Below are positions 1-8,843 of a stretch of 64,000 nucleotides of DNA, piece by piece; the stretch's first letter is position 1, and the number at the start of each line of letters is the position of its first letter. The stretch is from Marinobacter guineae (GTDB lineage Bacteria; Pseudomonadota; Gammaproteobacteria; Pseudomonadales; Oleiphilaceae): contig NZ_KZ319340.1 of NCBI RefSeq assembly GCF_002744735.1, positions 839,030 through 903,029 of the forward strand. The letters are read 5' to 3'. The position numbers and the translations under genes are program-made. A model generated the notes under the pieces. It saw only the letters and a program-made list of their open reading frames with translations, made no database searches and was not told the DNA's origin.

Positions 1-711
1 ATTAAAGTAATTCGCGCCCCGGGCCTTGAGGCGATAGAACTCCTCAATGACGTTGGCCATGGCTTCCGGGCAATAAGGCCGCAGACCGCTGAGAACAAGG
101 CGCTTGGTAACTTCACCGACGGTGTTTCCGTTTGCAGTCAGTTGGTACTCCAGCAGAACGCTGCCCCGCTTTCCGGCCGCATCCAGCGTCGCATTGTGCA
201 GCTCAAGGCCTGGTGATGGCAGGTCCAGGTTGTCCAGGGCCAGGCTCATGCTCTCGTACATGACCATCGGGCGGTCTGGATTGAACATCACCCCGTTTGA
301 CTCCATTAAAGGCTTGAGAGTATGAGGGAAGTTCTTGCCGGAGGCCGACACATAAGTGAGAGTAATGTCCTCGATCAGTTGCTCGTCCCGGGTCCGGGCA
401 CCGCTGCGGATTACTTCGATATAGACCTTCCCTGCGTCATCGCAGACATCAATAGTGCTCTCGCTTTCCACAAACCGCAGCGGCACACCTGCGCCGAGCA
501 GACTGCGGAATCTGAAGGTCATGTGTTCCGAGAGCCCGAAGCGGGCCAGAATAATCGCGAAAAGCAGGTCCCCGGGAACGCAGAAGCGGCGGGCATCCGG
601 ATCGTGGATAGGGTTGAAGTCCCCCGCGACCTCTTTGGCGAATTGACTGGCCTGTAGGGCTGAGATGACTACGTGTCCGTCCTCGACGGAGTGGAAACGG
701 TCTAGAAACAT
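1..711 (-). CDS. DUF3581 family protein, 3' end cut by the window edge
   Basis: An open frame runs from the ATG at 709-711 (complement) to the window edge, giving 237 residues without a stop. The opening (MFLDRFHSVEDGHVV) and the segment GDFNPIHDPDARRFCVPGDL are what I recognise as DUF3581, a family of unknown function in gammaproteobacteria. The pattern N-P-I-H-D followed by P-G-D-L-L resembles the active-site region of MaoC-like hotdog hydratases, so a hotdog fold is possible; that is inference. The gene is divergent from ahpF with 258 nt between the starts. No function can be assigned. Confidence 0.8.
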   Translation of the reverse strand, partial: MFLDRFHSVEDGHVVISALQASQFAKEVAGDFNPIHDPDARRFCVPGDLLFAIILARFGLSEHMTFRFRSLLGAGVPLRFVESESTIDVCDDAGKVYIEVIRSGARTRDEQLIEDITLTYVSASGKNFPHTLKPLMESNGVMFNPDRPMVMYESMSLALDNLDLPSPGLELHNATLDAAGKRGSVLLEYQLTANGNTVGEVTKRLVLSGLRPYCPEAMANVIEEFYRLKARGANYFN

Positions 712-831
712 GCGTTGCCTATTCTGGGTCCCAGAGAATGATGTTGCGACGTCCTTTTCACATGATACGTGTACAGGCTTCGGGTGGATATGCGCTATTG
801 GTCAAGCTCCGGGAACCTCTGACAAATCGGC

Positions 832-846
832 ATAGCAAGGACCTAT
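832..846. promoter_or_regulatory. candidate OxyR half-operator upstream of ahpF
   Basis: The sequence reads ATAG-N7-CTAT exactly (ATAG 832-835, CTAT 843-846), which is the spacing of one OxyR dimer half of the classical ATAG-N7-CTAT-N7-ATAG-N7-CTAT operator. It lies 124 bp upstream of the ahpF start, and ahpF is a classical OxyR target. The second half is poorly matched on both sides, so this is a candidate only. Confidence 0.45.
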
Positions 847-969
847 CAAACAGTTTGGGTCAATTAATTTGAGCATTGGCTGGCCAGCCCGTATCTTTGC
901 ACCATCTTCGCTTAGCGACCGTTTCACATTCGGATACCTCGTTTCAATATCTAAAGGAGAAGTACAACT

Positions 970-2556
970 ATGTTGGATGCCAACATCAAGGAACAACTGA
1001 AGGCGTACATGGAAAAGCTGCAGCAGCCAATCGAGCTGGTGGCGGCCTACGACGACAGCAAGAAATCCCAGGAACTCCGGGAGCTGCTGGAAGAACTCGA
1101 GCCGATGTCTTCCAAAATCAGCCTGCGGACTGAAGAAGCCGTGGATGTGCGTCGTCCTTCCTTCGCCATCAACCGGATTGGCTCCGATATCGGCGTTCGC
1201 TTTGCCGGCATTCCTATGGGCCACGAGTTTACCTCTCTGGTCCTGGCCCTGCTGCAGGTCGGTGGCCACCCGTCCAAGGCGTCCCAGGATGTGATCGAGC
1301 AGATCCAGGCACTGGACGGCAGGTTCGAGTTTGAAACCTACTTCTCCCTGTCCTGCCAGAACTGCCCGGACGTGGTTCAGGCCCTGAACCTGATGAGCGT
1401 GCTGAACCCGAACATCAGGAATACCTCCATCGACGGTGCCCTGTTCCAGGATGAAGTGGAGCAGCGGGAAGTCATGGCAGTACCCAGCGTTTACATGAAT
1501 GGTGAGCCATGGGGCCAGGGTCGGATGACCCTGGAAGAGATCGTCGCCAGGCTGGACACCAGATCTGACGAGAAAGAAGCCGAGAAGATCAACCAGAAAG
1601 ACGCCTTCGAAGTGCTGGTGGTTGGTGGTGGCCCGGCTGGTTCCGCTGCCGCGATCTATGCGTCCCGTAAAGGTATCTCAACGGGTATTGCGGCCGAGCG
1701 TTTTGGTGGCCAGGTGGCGGACACCATGGGCATCGAGAACCTGATTTCCGTGCCCTACACCGAAGGCCCAAAGCTGGTGGCTGCCATGGAGCAGCATGTG
1801 AAAGAGTACGACGTGGACATCATGAATATGCAGCGTGCCGAGAAGCTGATTCCGGCGGCCAAAAGGGGTGGTCTGCATGAAGTGCGCCTTGCCAACGGCG
1901 CTTCCCTGAAAGCCCGGAGTCTGGTTCTCTCTACCGGTGCCCGCTGGCGCCAGATGGGTGTGCCGGGTGAAGAGGAATACCGCAACAAGGGTGTGGCCTA
2001 TTGCCCGCATTGTGACGGCCCCCTGTTCAAGGGCAAGCGTGTGGCGGTGATCGGTGGCGGTAACTCCGGCGTGGAAGCGGCCATCGACCTGGCCGGAATC
2101 GTTGGCCACGTGACTCTGATTGAATTCGGTGCCGAGATGCGCGCTGATGAAGTGTTGCAGAAGAAACTGCGTAGCCTGAAGAATGTGGAAATTGTAACGT
2201 CCGGGCAAACAACGGAAATTACTGGTGAAAACGGCAAGGTCAACGGCCTGGACTACAAGGACCGAAATTCCGGTGAGCAGCATCACATTTCCCTGGAAGG
2301 CGTGTTCGTTCAGATCGGCCTGGTGCCGAACACCGAGTGGCTGAAAGGTGATATCGAGCTGAGCCAGCACGGCGAGATCATTGTGAATGACCGCAATGAA
2401 ACCTCGATTCCGGGGGTCTTTGCCGCCGGCGACGCCACCACCGTGCCTTACAAGCAGATTGTTATTTCCATGGGGGAAGGTTCCAAGGCAGCTCTGAGTG
2501 CCTTCGACTTCCTGATCCGCAACTCCGTGGATGAAAGCGAGAACGAAGCGGCGTAA
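970..2556 (+). CDS. ahpF: alkyl hydroperoxide reductase subunit F
   Basis: A flavoprotein disulfide reductase that passes electrons from NADH through FAD and two CxxC centres to the peroxiredoxin AhpC. The 528 residues fit the family length. The N-terminal double-thioredoxin domain has C129-QN-C132, the FAD-binding GGGPAG is at 219-224, the NAD-binding GGGNSG at 362-367 and the second redox pair C345-PH-C348. These cysteine positions coincide with those of E. coli AhpF. A good ribosome site (AAAGGAG) precedes the ATG. Unusually, no ahpC lies beside it: the upstream neighbour is a divergent DUF3581 gene and the downstream one a binding protein. An intrinsic terminator follows. A partial tpx at the far end of the window is the only peroxidase gene seen. 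Confidence 0.97.
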   Translation: MLDANIKEQLKAYMEKLQQPIELVAAYDDSKKSQELRELLEELEPMSSKISLRTEEAVDVRRPSFAINRIGSDIGVRFAGIPMGHEFTSLVLALLQVGGHPSKASQDVIEQIQALDGRFEFETYFSLSCQNCPDVVQALNLMSVLNPNIRNTSIDGALFQDEVEQREVMAVPSVYMNGEPWGQGRMTLEEIVARLDTRSDEKEAEKINQKDAFEVLVVGGGPAGSAAAIYASRKGISTGIAAERFGGQVADTMGIENLISVPYTEGPKLVAAMEQHVKEYDVDIMNMQRAEKLIPAAKRGGLHEVRLANGASLKARSLVLSTGARWRQMGVPGEEEYRNKGVAYCPHCDGPLFKGKRVAVIGGGNSGVEAAIDLAGIVGHVTLIEFGAEMRADEVLQKKLRSLKNVEIVTSGQTTEITGENGKVNGLDYKDRNSGEQHHISLEGVFVQIGLVPNTEWLKGDIELSQHGEIIVNDRNETSIPGVFAAGDATTVPYKQIVISMGEGSKAALSAFDFLIRNSVDESENEAA

Positions 2557-2583
2557 ACGAAGTCGAAGCCGACTGATGAGAGA

Positions 2584-2610
2584 GGCACCGGAGCGATCCG
2601 GTGCCTTTTT
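2584..2610 (+). terminator. intrinsic terminator of ahpF
   Basis: A perfect 9-bp stem (GGCACCGGA 2584-2592 pairing with 2597-2605) with a four-base loop is followed directly by five T. It lies 28 nt after the ahpF stop, closing ahpF as a single-gene transcript. Confidence 0.85.
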
Positions 2611-2732
2611 GTCGCAGGCAAACCCGCATATTTAACAAGGTTTTTCTGGCCACTGTGAAACGACCTTGCCATACTGCGAAACCTGTATAAAAAATGCTCA
2701 CTTACTGGTCGTCACGGACTGATGCGCACGTT

Positions 2733-3503
2733 ATGAAACGCTTTCTTTACACCTTCTGCGCGCTATTGTTAGGCGCCGGTTCCCTGACTGCGCCAGTGAT
2801 GGCGGATTCGGATATCCGGCTGGCCGTTCCGGATATAACCAGCCTCCTGACCGAAAATCAGGACGGCGTGTACCAGAAAATCCTGCATCGGGCCCTGCAA
2901 GCCACAGAGGTGGGGGTGCGTGAGAGCTTTTACCCCTACAAGCGGGCCATGCTGATTTTTGAGCAGGGCGATGCGGATTGCATTTACTCCTTCACCGAAG
3001 TTCTGGTGGAGCGTTTGGGCGAGGACGCCATCATTGCGAGCTTCCCCCTCGGCAAGTTCAGTTACTACCTCTTTACCTCGAAAGGGAGCAAACCTGTCGG
3101 CTCTCTTGAGCGCCTGGAGGGTAAGGCCGTGGGCGCGGTCATTGGCCACGAGACCTATCTGGACAAAGTTCTGGATAACCACAACATCGATGTGATCTGG
3201 TCTAAAAGTGACGCCCAGAATGTGGCCATGCTTGAGCATCAACGGTTCAGCGCCATGATTGCCGCCGTTCCCGACATCCTGCCTTTCCTGGACAAGCTCA
3301 GCTACGAGCCCGAGCAACCCCTGCTCGAAAGTTACGACCGGTTGACCTGCCACAATACGGAAGAGAATCGTGCCTTCCTGGGTAAGCTGTCTTCAGAAAT
3401 GAAGCGCCTTAAGGAAGAGGGCGTGTACGAACAGCTGGCGGGCGGTCTCTATGTTGAGTTTGAAAGCGGCCCTCTTGCCACCGAAGCATCCTCCGCTAAC
3501 TGA
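2733..3503 (+). CDS. periplasmic substrate-binding protein, family 3-like
   Basis: About 256 residues, opening with a clear signal peptide (MKRFLYTFCALLLGAGSLTA, likely cut after VMA). The mature part has the look of a small periplasmic amino-acid-type binding protein, with a mid-chain segment KAVGAVIGHETYLDKVLDNH typical of the hinge between lobes. No permease or ATPase is adjacent, so it may be an orphan sensor or binding protein rather than part of a transporter. An upstream ATG at 2694 would place 13 extra residues before the signal peptide. I chose 2733 for that reason, although neither start has a strong ribosome site. Confidence 0.7.
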   Translation: MKRFLYTFCALLLGAGSLTAPVMADSDIRLAVPDITSLLTENQDGVYQKILHRALQATEVGVRESFYPYKRAMLIFEQGDADCIYSFTEVLVERLGEDAIIASFPLGKFSYYLFTSKGSKPVGSLERLEGKAVGAVIGHETYLDKVLDNHNIDVIWSKSDAQNVAMLEHQRFSAMIAAVPDILPFLDKLSYEPEQPLLESYDRLTCHNTEENRAFLGKLSSEMKRLKEEGVYEQLAGGLYVEFESGPLATEASSAN

Positions 3504-3530
3504 GATGTCTGCTCTGGTGGAATTCAGGAT

Positions 3531-4193
3531 TCACTCCAGATCCGCTTCCAGACTTCCGGCCACCGCCGGCTCTTGTCCCGACTCCGGGAAAAGGTGGGGG
3601 TAGGCGCTTCGTATACCATCGACAATGAACGCATGAGGCACATCGTCAAACACGCCGTGGTCGTTGATGTACTCCATGTGCGCCTGGCCGGATTCCGTGT
3701 ACTCCTGGAAGACTGAATCGTGGATACCATCAAATGCCAGAGGCTCCAGGCTCATCAGCTCGCAGAGTTGCCGGTTGAACGCGGGGGTGGCTTTTACCCA
3801 GTGCCCGTTCAGGTATAACTCGATAAAGCCGTGCATCCGGAAGATATCCGACTGTAGCCATTCAATCAGCTTCGGGCTGGACAGGTGGTTGCGCACATCC
3901 GCCAGGCCCAGCCGGCTGGGAACACCGATGGAACGGGCGGCGGCACCCAACAGAACCGCCTTGGGAATGCAGTAGGTCTCACCACTTTCCAGGGCGTAGC
4001 TGGCACTGAAGGTGTCCGGATCGGTCTGGAACACATAGGGGTTGTAGTTGATGCTGTCCCGGACCGAGAGGTAGAGCGCCTTGACCTGTTCCACAGGCTC
4101 CGCTGGTACGCCTTCCAGCTGTGCTTCAATCCAGGCCTTTAGCTGCGGCTGGTCGTAATCAAAGAAGGCCGTTGGCTGGAGGTAGCGTTCCAT
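3531..4193 (-). CDS. transglutaminase-like cysteine protease-fold protein
   Basis: 220 residues with a transglutaminase-like core. The candidate nucleophile is C75 in GETYCIPKAVLLGAAARSIG, followed by the usual helix and the VPSRLGLADV strand. The candidate histidine is H121 in MHGFIELYLNGHWVKATPAF. In most family members the next strand reads W-V-x-x-D, supplying the third catalytic residue; here the aligned position is Thr136. No signal peptide or membrane segment is seen, so it is probably cytoplasmic. Substrate unknown. It lies downstream of the deacetylase gene on the same strand, 98 nt away. Confidence 0.75.
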   Translation of the reverse strand: MERYLQPTAFFDYDQPQLKAWIEAQLEGVPAEPVEQVKALYLSVRDSINYNPYVFQTDPDTFSASYALESGETYCIPKAVLLGAAARSIGVPSRLGLADVRNHLSSPKLIEWLQSDIFRMHGFIELYLNGHWVKATPAFNRQLCELMSLEPLAFDGIHDSVFQEYTESGQAHMEYINDHGVFDDVPHAFIVDGIRSAYPHLFPESGQEPAVAGSLEADLE

Positions 4194-4221
4194 AGGTGTT
4201 TATCCGGTTTCGGGGGTATCG

Positions 4222-4298
4222 GGCCTTGATCGTGGCCAATTAGCAACCTACGGGCAATGGCCATTTCCGCCAAAGCCATTGCCCGCATCGATCAGGCC
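4222..4298. other. nested inverted repeat between deacetylase and transglutaminase-like genes
   Basis: An inner 11-bp perfect inverted repeat (CGGGCAATGGC 4251-4261 with 4275-4285) sits inside a weaker outer pairing (GGCCTTGATCG with CGATCAGGCC, one bulge) that overlaps the deacetylase stop codon. There is no T-run on either strand, so it is not a standard intrinsic terminator. It may protect or process the transcript. Confidence 0.4.
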
Positions 4299-5323
4299 TT
4301 GCCTTCAAATCCCTGCATTACATTGACCGCGTTCACGCCGATGGCGTCCACGTCATAGCCACCTTCCATGGTAAACACGGTCGGCAGGCCCAGCTGTTCG
4401 ATGCGCTGGCCGAGTGACAGGTAGTCGCCCGAGACCAGCTTGAAGAAGGAAATCGGGTCGTCCTCGAAGGTGTCGACACCCAGCGCTACCACCAGAGCAT
4501 CCGGTGCGAATGCCTGAATCCGCTCACAGGCTTTTTCGAGCCCCTGGCTCCAGACACTGTAGGGCGTATTGGGCGGATAGACGATATTCAGGTTAAAGCC
4601 TTCGCCTTCGCCTTCACCCGTTTCGTCCTCAAACCCGAGGAAGTGCGGGAACACCAGGTCCGGGTCGCCGTGCAGACTGATGGTCAAGACATCGCAGCGA
4701 TCGTAGAAAATCGCCTGGGTGCCGTTGCCGTGGTGGAAATCCACATCAAGCACCGCCACCTTGCCGTAGCCCTGGTCCCGGAATGCCTGGGCCACGATGG
4801 CCGCGTTGTTGAAAAAGCAGTAGCCGCCAAACACATCAGCGTGGGCATGGTGCCCCGGTGGGCGGCACAGGGCGAAGGCGGCGCGCTCGCCACCGGCGAC
4901 CAGTTTCTGGGCGGTGAGGGCAACATTGGCCGAGGCCCGGGCCGCCTCCCAGGTGCCGTCCGAGATGGAGGTGTCTGCTCCGAGGCTGTAAAAGCCGATA
5001 CGCCCGTCGATATCCTTTGGCAGTCGGGCACGCATACCGCGCCCAACCCAGAAGGTGGGGATGGCCTCACCGCGCTTGCCCGCTGCCAGCCACTCCTTCC
5101 AGCAGCTCTCGAGAAATGCCACATAGTCTGCAGTGTGCACGCGCTTGATGGGCCCAAGTCCGAACTCTTCCGGGGCCAAGACCTCGCCAAGAGCCTGATC
5201 CTTCACCCGCGCCAGGATGGTCTCAATACGGGAGGGTTTCTCGTGGGGTTCAATCAGCAGGCCACCGTCGAGTTCGGTCTTCACGTGACGGAGGCTGTGC
5301 AGGGGTGAGAAAACGGTTTTCAT
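4292..5323 (-). CDS. histone deacetylase family (class II / acetylpolyamine amidohydrolase-like) protein
   Basis: 343 residues of an arginase/deacetylase-fold zinc amidohydrolase that removes acetyl groups from acyl-lysines or acetylpolyamines. Visible motifs are CRPPGHHAHAD with the tandem H158-H159, the zinc-binding LDVDFHHGNGTQ (D195, H197), a later aspartate in GVDTFEDDP, and the EGGYD loop carrying the transition-state tyrosine. The start was moved from an upstream in-frame codon to the ATG at 5323, which begins MKTVFSPLHSLRH and has AAGGA about 10 nt before it. Bacterial members act on acetylpolyamines or other small acetylated amines; the substrate here is not evident. Confidence 0.9.
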   Translation of the reverse strand: MKTVFSPLHSLRHVKTELDGGLLIEPHEKPSRIETILARVKDQALGEVLAPEEFGLGPIKRVHTADYVAFLESCWKEWLAAGKRGEAIPTFWVGRGMRARLPKDIDGRIGFYSLGADTSISDGTWEAARASANVALTAQKLVAGGERAAFALCRPPGHHAHADVFGGYCFFNNAAIVAQAFRDQGYGKVAVLDVDFHHGNGTQAIFYDRCDVLTISLHGDPDLVFPHFLGFEDETGEGEGEGFNLNIVYPPNTPYSVWSQGLEKACERIQAFAPDALVVALGVDTFEDDPISFFKLVSGDYLSLGQRIEQLGLPTVFTMEGGYDVDAIGVNAVNVMQGFEGKA

Positions 5324-5466
5324 GGGTCGGACAGTCCTTACTGAATGATTGCGATCACTGTGGCACACGGGAGGGCGTGGCTCAACTGCCGCAATTGTGG
5401 CAGGCTGGAGCCCTTTTCAGGGAGAGGGGATTACCGTTATGGCGCCTCATGATTTGCCGATGAGCT

Positions 5467-6015
5467 ATGACTGATCTGATTGCGGACATGTCCCTGGTCG
5501 AAGGGCTTGGCCAGCTGTGCGGTCTGGTTGCTCTGGGATTCTGCATTGTCGGCTTCGCCAACAGGAACGACGACCGGCTGATGGTGCTGCTGATCTCCGC
5601 CAACGTCGCCTTCGCCCTGATGTTCGCCTTTTTCGAGAGCTGGACAGCGTCTGCGCTGACGGTGCTGGTGATTGTGCGTATCACCCTCGCCCGCAAGTAT
5701 CAGGGCAACTGGCAGATCATGGCGGTGATGCTGGCAGTGAATCTGGTGGTCGCCTGGGTGACCTGGAAATCGGTCACGGATATCTTTCCGCTCACCGCCG
5801 CGGTACTCGGTACCGTGGGGATGTTCATGCTCCGGGGCATTCCCCTGCGGATCATCCTGGGTCTGGCAGCCACGGCCTGGATGCTGAACAACATTGTCAT
5901 CGGTTCAGTGGGTGGCACTCTGGCCGAGGGTATGGTGCTGGTTACCAACATCATCACCATCATCCGGCTCTACCGGCTGCAGAAAAAGTATCCGGAATTC
6001 CGGCTAGGCGACTAA
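5467..6015 (+). CDS. YgjV-family inner membrane protein
   Basis: 182 residues, almost wholly hydrophobic, with about six predicted membrane helices and short polar turns (for example FANRNDDRL and RLYRLQKKYPE at the C-terminus). The pattern matches the YgjV group of small inner membrane proteins, for which no biochemical role is established. It stands alone between a divergent deacetylase gene and the ferritin-like gene. Confidence 0.7.
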   Translation: MTDLIADMSLVEGLGQLCGLVALGFCIVGFANRNDDRLMVLLISANVAFALMFAFFESWTASALTVLVIVRITLARKYQGNWQIMAVMLAVNLVVAWVTWKSVTDIFPLTAAVLGTVGMFMLRGIPLRIILGLAATAWMLNNIVIGSVGGTLAEGMVLVTNIITIIRLYRLQKKYPEFRLGD

Positions 6016-6136
6016 GGGACCTGATCAGGCCGGTCTGCGCGTGCTCCCAGGCTTTTCTCATGCTGCATTCTGGACTATTGTCATAGAGGTTTCGCCACGC
6101 TGAACCACCAAATTCCACCGAGAAAAGGATCCGACC

Positions 6137-6427
6137 ATGGCCAGCGACAGTTATCATGAACCGATAGCAGAGCTCTCTGATGACACCCGGGACATGCACC
6201 GCGCAATCAGTTCCCTGATGGAAGAATTCGAGGCCGTGGACTGGTACAACCAGCGCGCTTCGGCCTGCAAGGATTCTGAACTCAAAGCGATTCTTGAACA
6301 CAATCGGGACGAGGAAAAGGAACACGCAGCCATGGTGCTGGAATGGATCCGCCGCAAAGATCCCACCATGGACAAGTATCTGCGGGAGTTCCTGTTCACG
6401 GATGGCCCGATCGGCCACCATGACTAG
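6137..6427 (+). CDS. encapsulated-ferritin-type (EncFtn) protein without encapsulation tail
   Basis: 96 residues closely resembling the EncFtn family described from Rhodospirillum rubrum, an annular decamer of paired helices whose ferroxidase site forms at a dimer interface. Helix 1 carries MEEFEAVDWYNQR (E29, E30, E32, W36) and helix 2 HNRDEEKEHAAM (E59, E60, H63). E30, E60 and H63 correspond to the known iron ligands. The protein stops at FTDGPIGHHD, so the C-terminal tail that docks EncFtn to an encapsulin shell is missing. No encapsulin gene is in the window. AAAGGA precedes the ATG. Its stop codon overlaps that of the convergent LysR gene. Confidence 0.88.
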   Translation: MASDSYHEPIAELSDDTRDMHRAISSLMEEFEAVDWYNQRASACKDSELKAILEHNRDEEKEHAAMVLEWIRRKDPTMDKYLREFLFTDGPIGHHD

Positions 6428-7359
6428 CCAGCTTTCGATCGCGGCTTGCAGTCCGGATAGGTTTTCAGAAGTTTGTTGCCTGTCCGGCGAATGGAGTCGA
6501 GGGCCTGCACGTTCTTCCAGTCTTCCCGGTAGACCATCCCGAAACTGAAAGAGATCCGCGGAGAGAAGGGCCGCATGACCACATCGGTGCGGCCTACCAG
6601 CTGATCCGTCGCTGTGATTGGATTCATCACGCTGATCCCGACACCGTTGGCCACCATTGAGGCAATGGCGCCGATATTCGACTCGGTTTTGCCGGCAATG
6701 GAAATCGAGTGGCTGGCGGCCAGATGGAGCAGGGGGTCCGCACCGACGTTTGGCTGGTTGCTGATGACAAGATACTCGTTCTGCAAGTCCGCAATGGTGA
6801 CCTCGTCCCTCTGTGCCAGCGGATGCTTCGCAGGGACCAGGCAGCGTGCCTCGGTTGTCAGCCATTCCTCGATCCTGAGCAGCCTGGAGCTTACAGGCAG
6901 TGTTACAAAGCCGATGTCAGCATGCCCCGACTCCACCTCCCGGAGTACATCGTGGCTGGACATCATGTCGAAACTGATGCTGAAACCGCGATTCACTTCC
7001 AGCAGTGTGCCAATCAGGCGGGGAACAAATCCGAATGCGAGCCCCGGAATCGCAGCGATGCGCAGGCGAGAGGTGCCAAACTCTTTCAGCGCCAGGACGC
7101 TGTGCCGCAGTTCCTCGATATTCCCCATCAGGCGCAGAATTTCCTCGTAAAGCTCATGCGCCTCGGGTGTCGCCACCAGTCGGTTTTTCTCCCGCAGGAA
7201 TAACTGAATTCCCAGGTTTTCCTCCAGCTGAGCCAGTGACCGGCTCACCCCGGACTGGGTGATGCCGAGCGTCCGTGCAGCCTGCGAGGCACTGCCGGCT
7301 TCCAGCAGGGTCTTGAAGATCGCCAGCGATTTCAGGGAATGAATGTTTACGTCAGGCAT
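6424..7359 (-). CDS. LysR-family transcriptional regulator
   Basis: 311 residues. An N-terminal winged helix-turn-helix (residues about 5-62, with LLEAGSASQAARTLGITQSG as the recognition region) is followed by a periplasmic-binding-like effector domain. It is divergent from the aminotransferase operon with 104 bp between the starts, the usual arrangement for a LysR protein that controls its divergent operon and itself. The effector is then likely the operon's amino acid substrate or an intermediate. It is convergent with the EncFtn gene, and the two stop codons share the palindrome CTAG at 6424-6427. Confidence 0.92.
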   Translation of the reverse strand: MPDVNIHSLKSLAIFKTLLEAGSASQAARTLGITQSGVSRSLAQLEENLGIQLFLREKNRLVATPEAHELYEEILRLMGNIEELRHSVLALKEFGTSRLRIAAIPGLAFGFVPRLIGTLLEVNRGFSISFDMMSSHDVLREVESGHADIGFVTLPVSSRLLRIEEWLTTEARCLVPAKHPLAQRDEVTIADLQNEYLVISNQPNVGADPLLHLAASHSISIAGKTESNIGAIASMVANGVGISVMNPITATDQLVGRTDVVMRPFSPRISFSFGMVYREDWKNVQALDSIRRTGNKLLKTYPDCKPRSKAG

Positions 7360-7463
7360 GATTAAAAGTCATCGAATCCGGTAAAAAAATCATATCTTGA
7401 AATACTCTTACATATCTTTCTAGACTGCAAATCAACAACAGTACAACCATAACGGATTGCAAC
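7360..7463. promoter_or_regulatory. divergent promoter region, LysR regulator / amino acid catabolic operon
   Basis: This 104-bp AT-rich gap separates the LysR start from the aminotransferase start and must hold both promoters. The stretch around 7387-7425 is the most AT-rich, but no unambiguous -35/-10 pair or single T-N11-A site stands out. Confidence 0.5.
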
Positions 7464-8837
7464 ATGTCATCTTCTCCTCTTTTCTACCAGGCCGGCCCGG
7501 CCATGCCTGAAGTCTCCCACGGACGTGGCGTCTATCTCTGGGATACGGACGGCAAGGAATATCTAGATGGCTGCTCAGGTGCCATTTCCTGCAACCTGGG
7601 GCACCACCATGACGGTATCCGTGATGCCATGCTGGCGCAGTTGGACCGGGTGGCTTTTACCTATCGCACCCAGTTCGAGAATGCACCGGCCATGGCATTG
7701 GCTGAAGAACTGGTCACCATGACTAACCGGGACCTGGAAAAGGTCTTCTTTGTGTCCAGCGGTTCGGAGTCGGTTGAATCCGCGATCAAGCTCGCGCGCC
7801 AGTATTTCGTAGCCCGTGGTGAATCCCATCGGCGACACTTTGTCTCCCTGCGCCCGTCTTATCACGGAAGTACACTTGGCGCGCTCGGCGTGACCGGCTA
7901 TCAGCCCCTGGAGGCACCCTTCGCTGACATTACCCAAGCTTCCATCAAGGTGCCCGGACCGGATTTCTATCGCCACACCGAGGGGGATGACGACGCCCAT
8001 ATCCGCAAAGTGCTCCGGGAAACCCGTGAACGGATCGACTCTGCCGGTAGCGAAAGCATTATCGCGGTGGTTCTGGAGCCGGTCGGTGGTGCCAGTACCG
8101 GCGCCCGCATGGTCAGCCAGGCCTACCTGGAAGGCATCCGCAAGCTGTGTGACGAGATTGGTTGTCTGCTTATTTTTGACGAAGTCCTGTCTGGCGTCGG
8201 TCGCACCGGCACCTGGTTTGCCTATCAGCACTGGGGCGTTGCGCCGGACCTGCTGACCACTGCGAAGGGCCTTGGAGCCGGCTATTACCCGGTGGGTGCA
8301 CTGCTTTGCCGGGAGGACATTGTCGATACCGTCATGGCCAATGGAGGGTTCCAGCATGGCCATACCTATGCCGGCAATCCGTTGGCCTGCGCAACGGGTC
8401 TGGCTGCCGTGGAAGCGATACGGAACGAGAAGCTGCTGGATAACGTTGTCGCCCGGGGTCAGCAGGTGCGCGAAGGCCTAGAGGCCCTGAAAGCCCGTTA
8501 TGACTTCGTGGGCGATGTTCGCGGCATCGGACTGCTCTGGGGCGTGGAGCTGGTCATGGACCCGGCGACCAGGTCGCCGTTTCCTGCGGAGGCCAACCTG
8601 TTTGCCAGTGTGACCGCCCTCGCCAAGGAAGAGGGACTGCTGATCTACCCCCGCCGGACCCTGGACGGGCTGGCCGGTGACCATTTCCTGATCAGCCCTC
8701 CGCTCAACATCTCCGAACAGGAAATCACGATACTGCTGGAGCGCCTGACCCGGGCCCTGCAACGTCTTGAAAGCGAAGTGGTGGCGCCCCTGGCCGCCAC
8801 AATCGCCGAACCCAATGCCCAAAGCACCATAGGCTGA
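7464..8837 (+). CDS. class III PLP-dependent aminotransferase (YodT-like)
   Basis: 457 residues of the omega/class III aminotransferase fold. The PLP lysine is K268 in LLTTAKGLGAGYYP, the aspartate contacting the cofactor nitrogen is in LIFDEVLSGVGRTG, and phosphate-binding SSGSESVESAIKLA lies near residue 100. It heads an operon of CoA-transferase subunits, an M20 deacylase, a thiolase and an ABC importer. The enzyme should remove the amino group from the imported substrate, giving an oxo acid or semialdehyde. The combination is the one seen in the B. subtilis yodTSRQP genes. Substrate not determinable from sequence. Confidence 0.9.
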   Translation: MSSSPLFYQAGPAMPEVSHGRGVYLWDTDGKEYLDGCSGAISCNLGHHHDGIRDAMLAQLDRVAFTYRTQFENAPAMALAEELVTMTNRDLEKVFFVSSGSESVESAIKLARQYFVARGESHRRHFVSLRPSYHGSTLGALGVTGYQPLEAPFADITQASIKVPGPDFYRHTEGDDDAHIRKVLRETRERIDSAGSESIIAVVLEPVGGASTGARMVSQAYLEGIRKLCDEIGCLLIFDEVLSGVGRTGTWFAYQHWGVAPDLLTTAKGLGAGYYPVGALLCREDIVDTVMANGGFQHGHTYAGNPLACATGLAAVEAIRNEKLLDNVVARGQQVREGLEALKARYDFVGDVRGIGLLWGVELVMDPATRSPFPAEANLFASVTALAKEEGLLIYPRRTLDGLAGDHFLISPPLNISEQEITILLERLTRALQRLESEVVAPLAATIAEPNAQSTIG

Positions 8838-8843
8838 TCTCGC

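Noticed and set aside
4222..4298. intrinsic terminator after the deacetylase gene
   Set aside because: The stem is good but no T-run follows on the minus strand, so it was listed as an unassigned inverted repeat.
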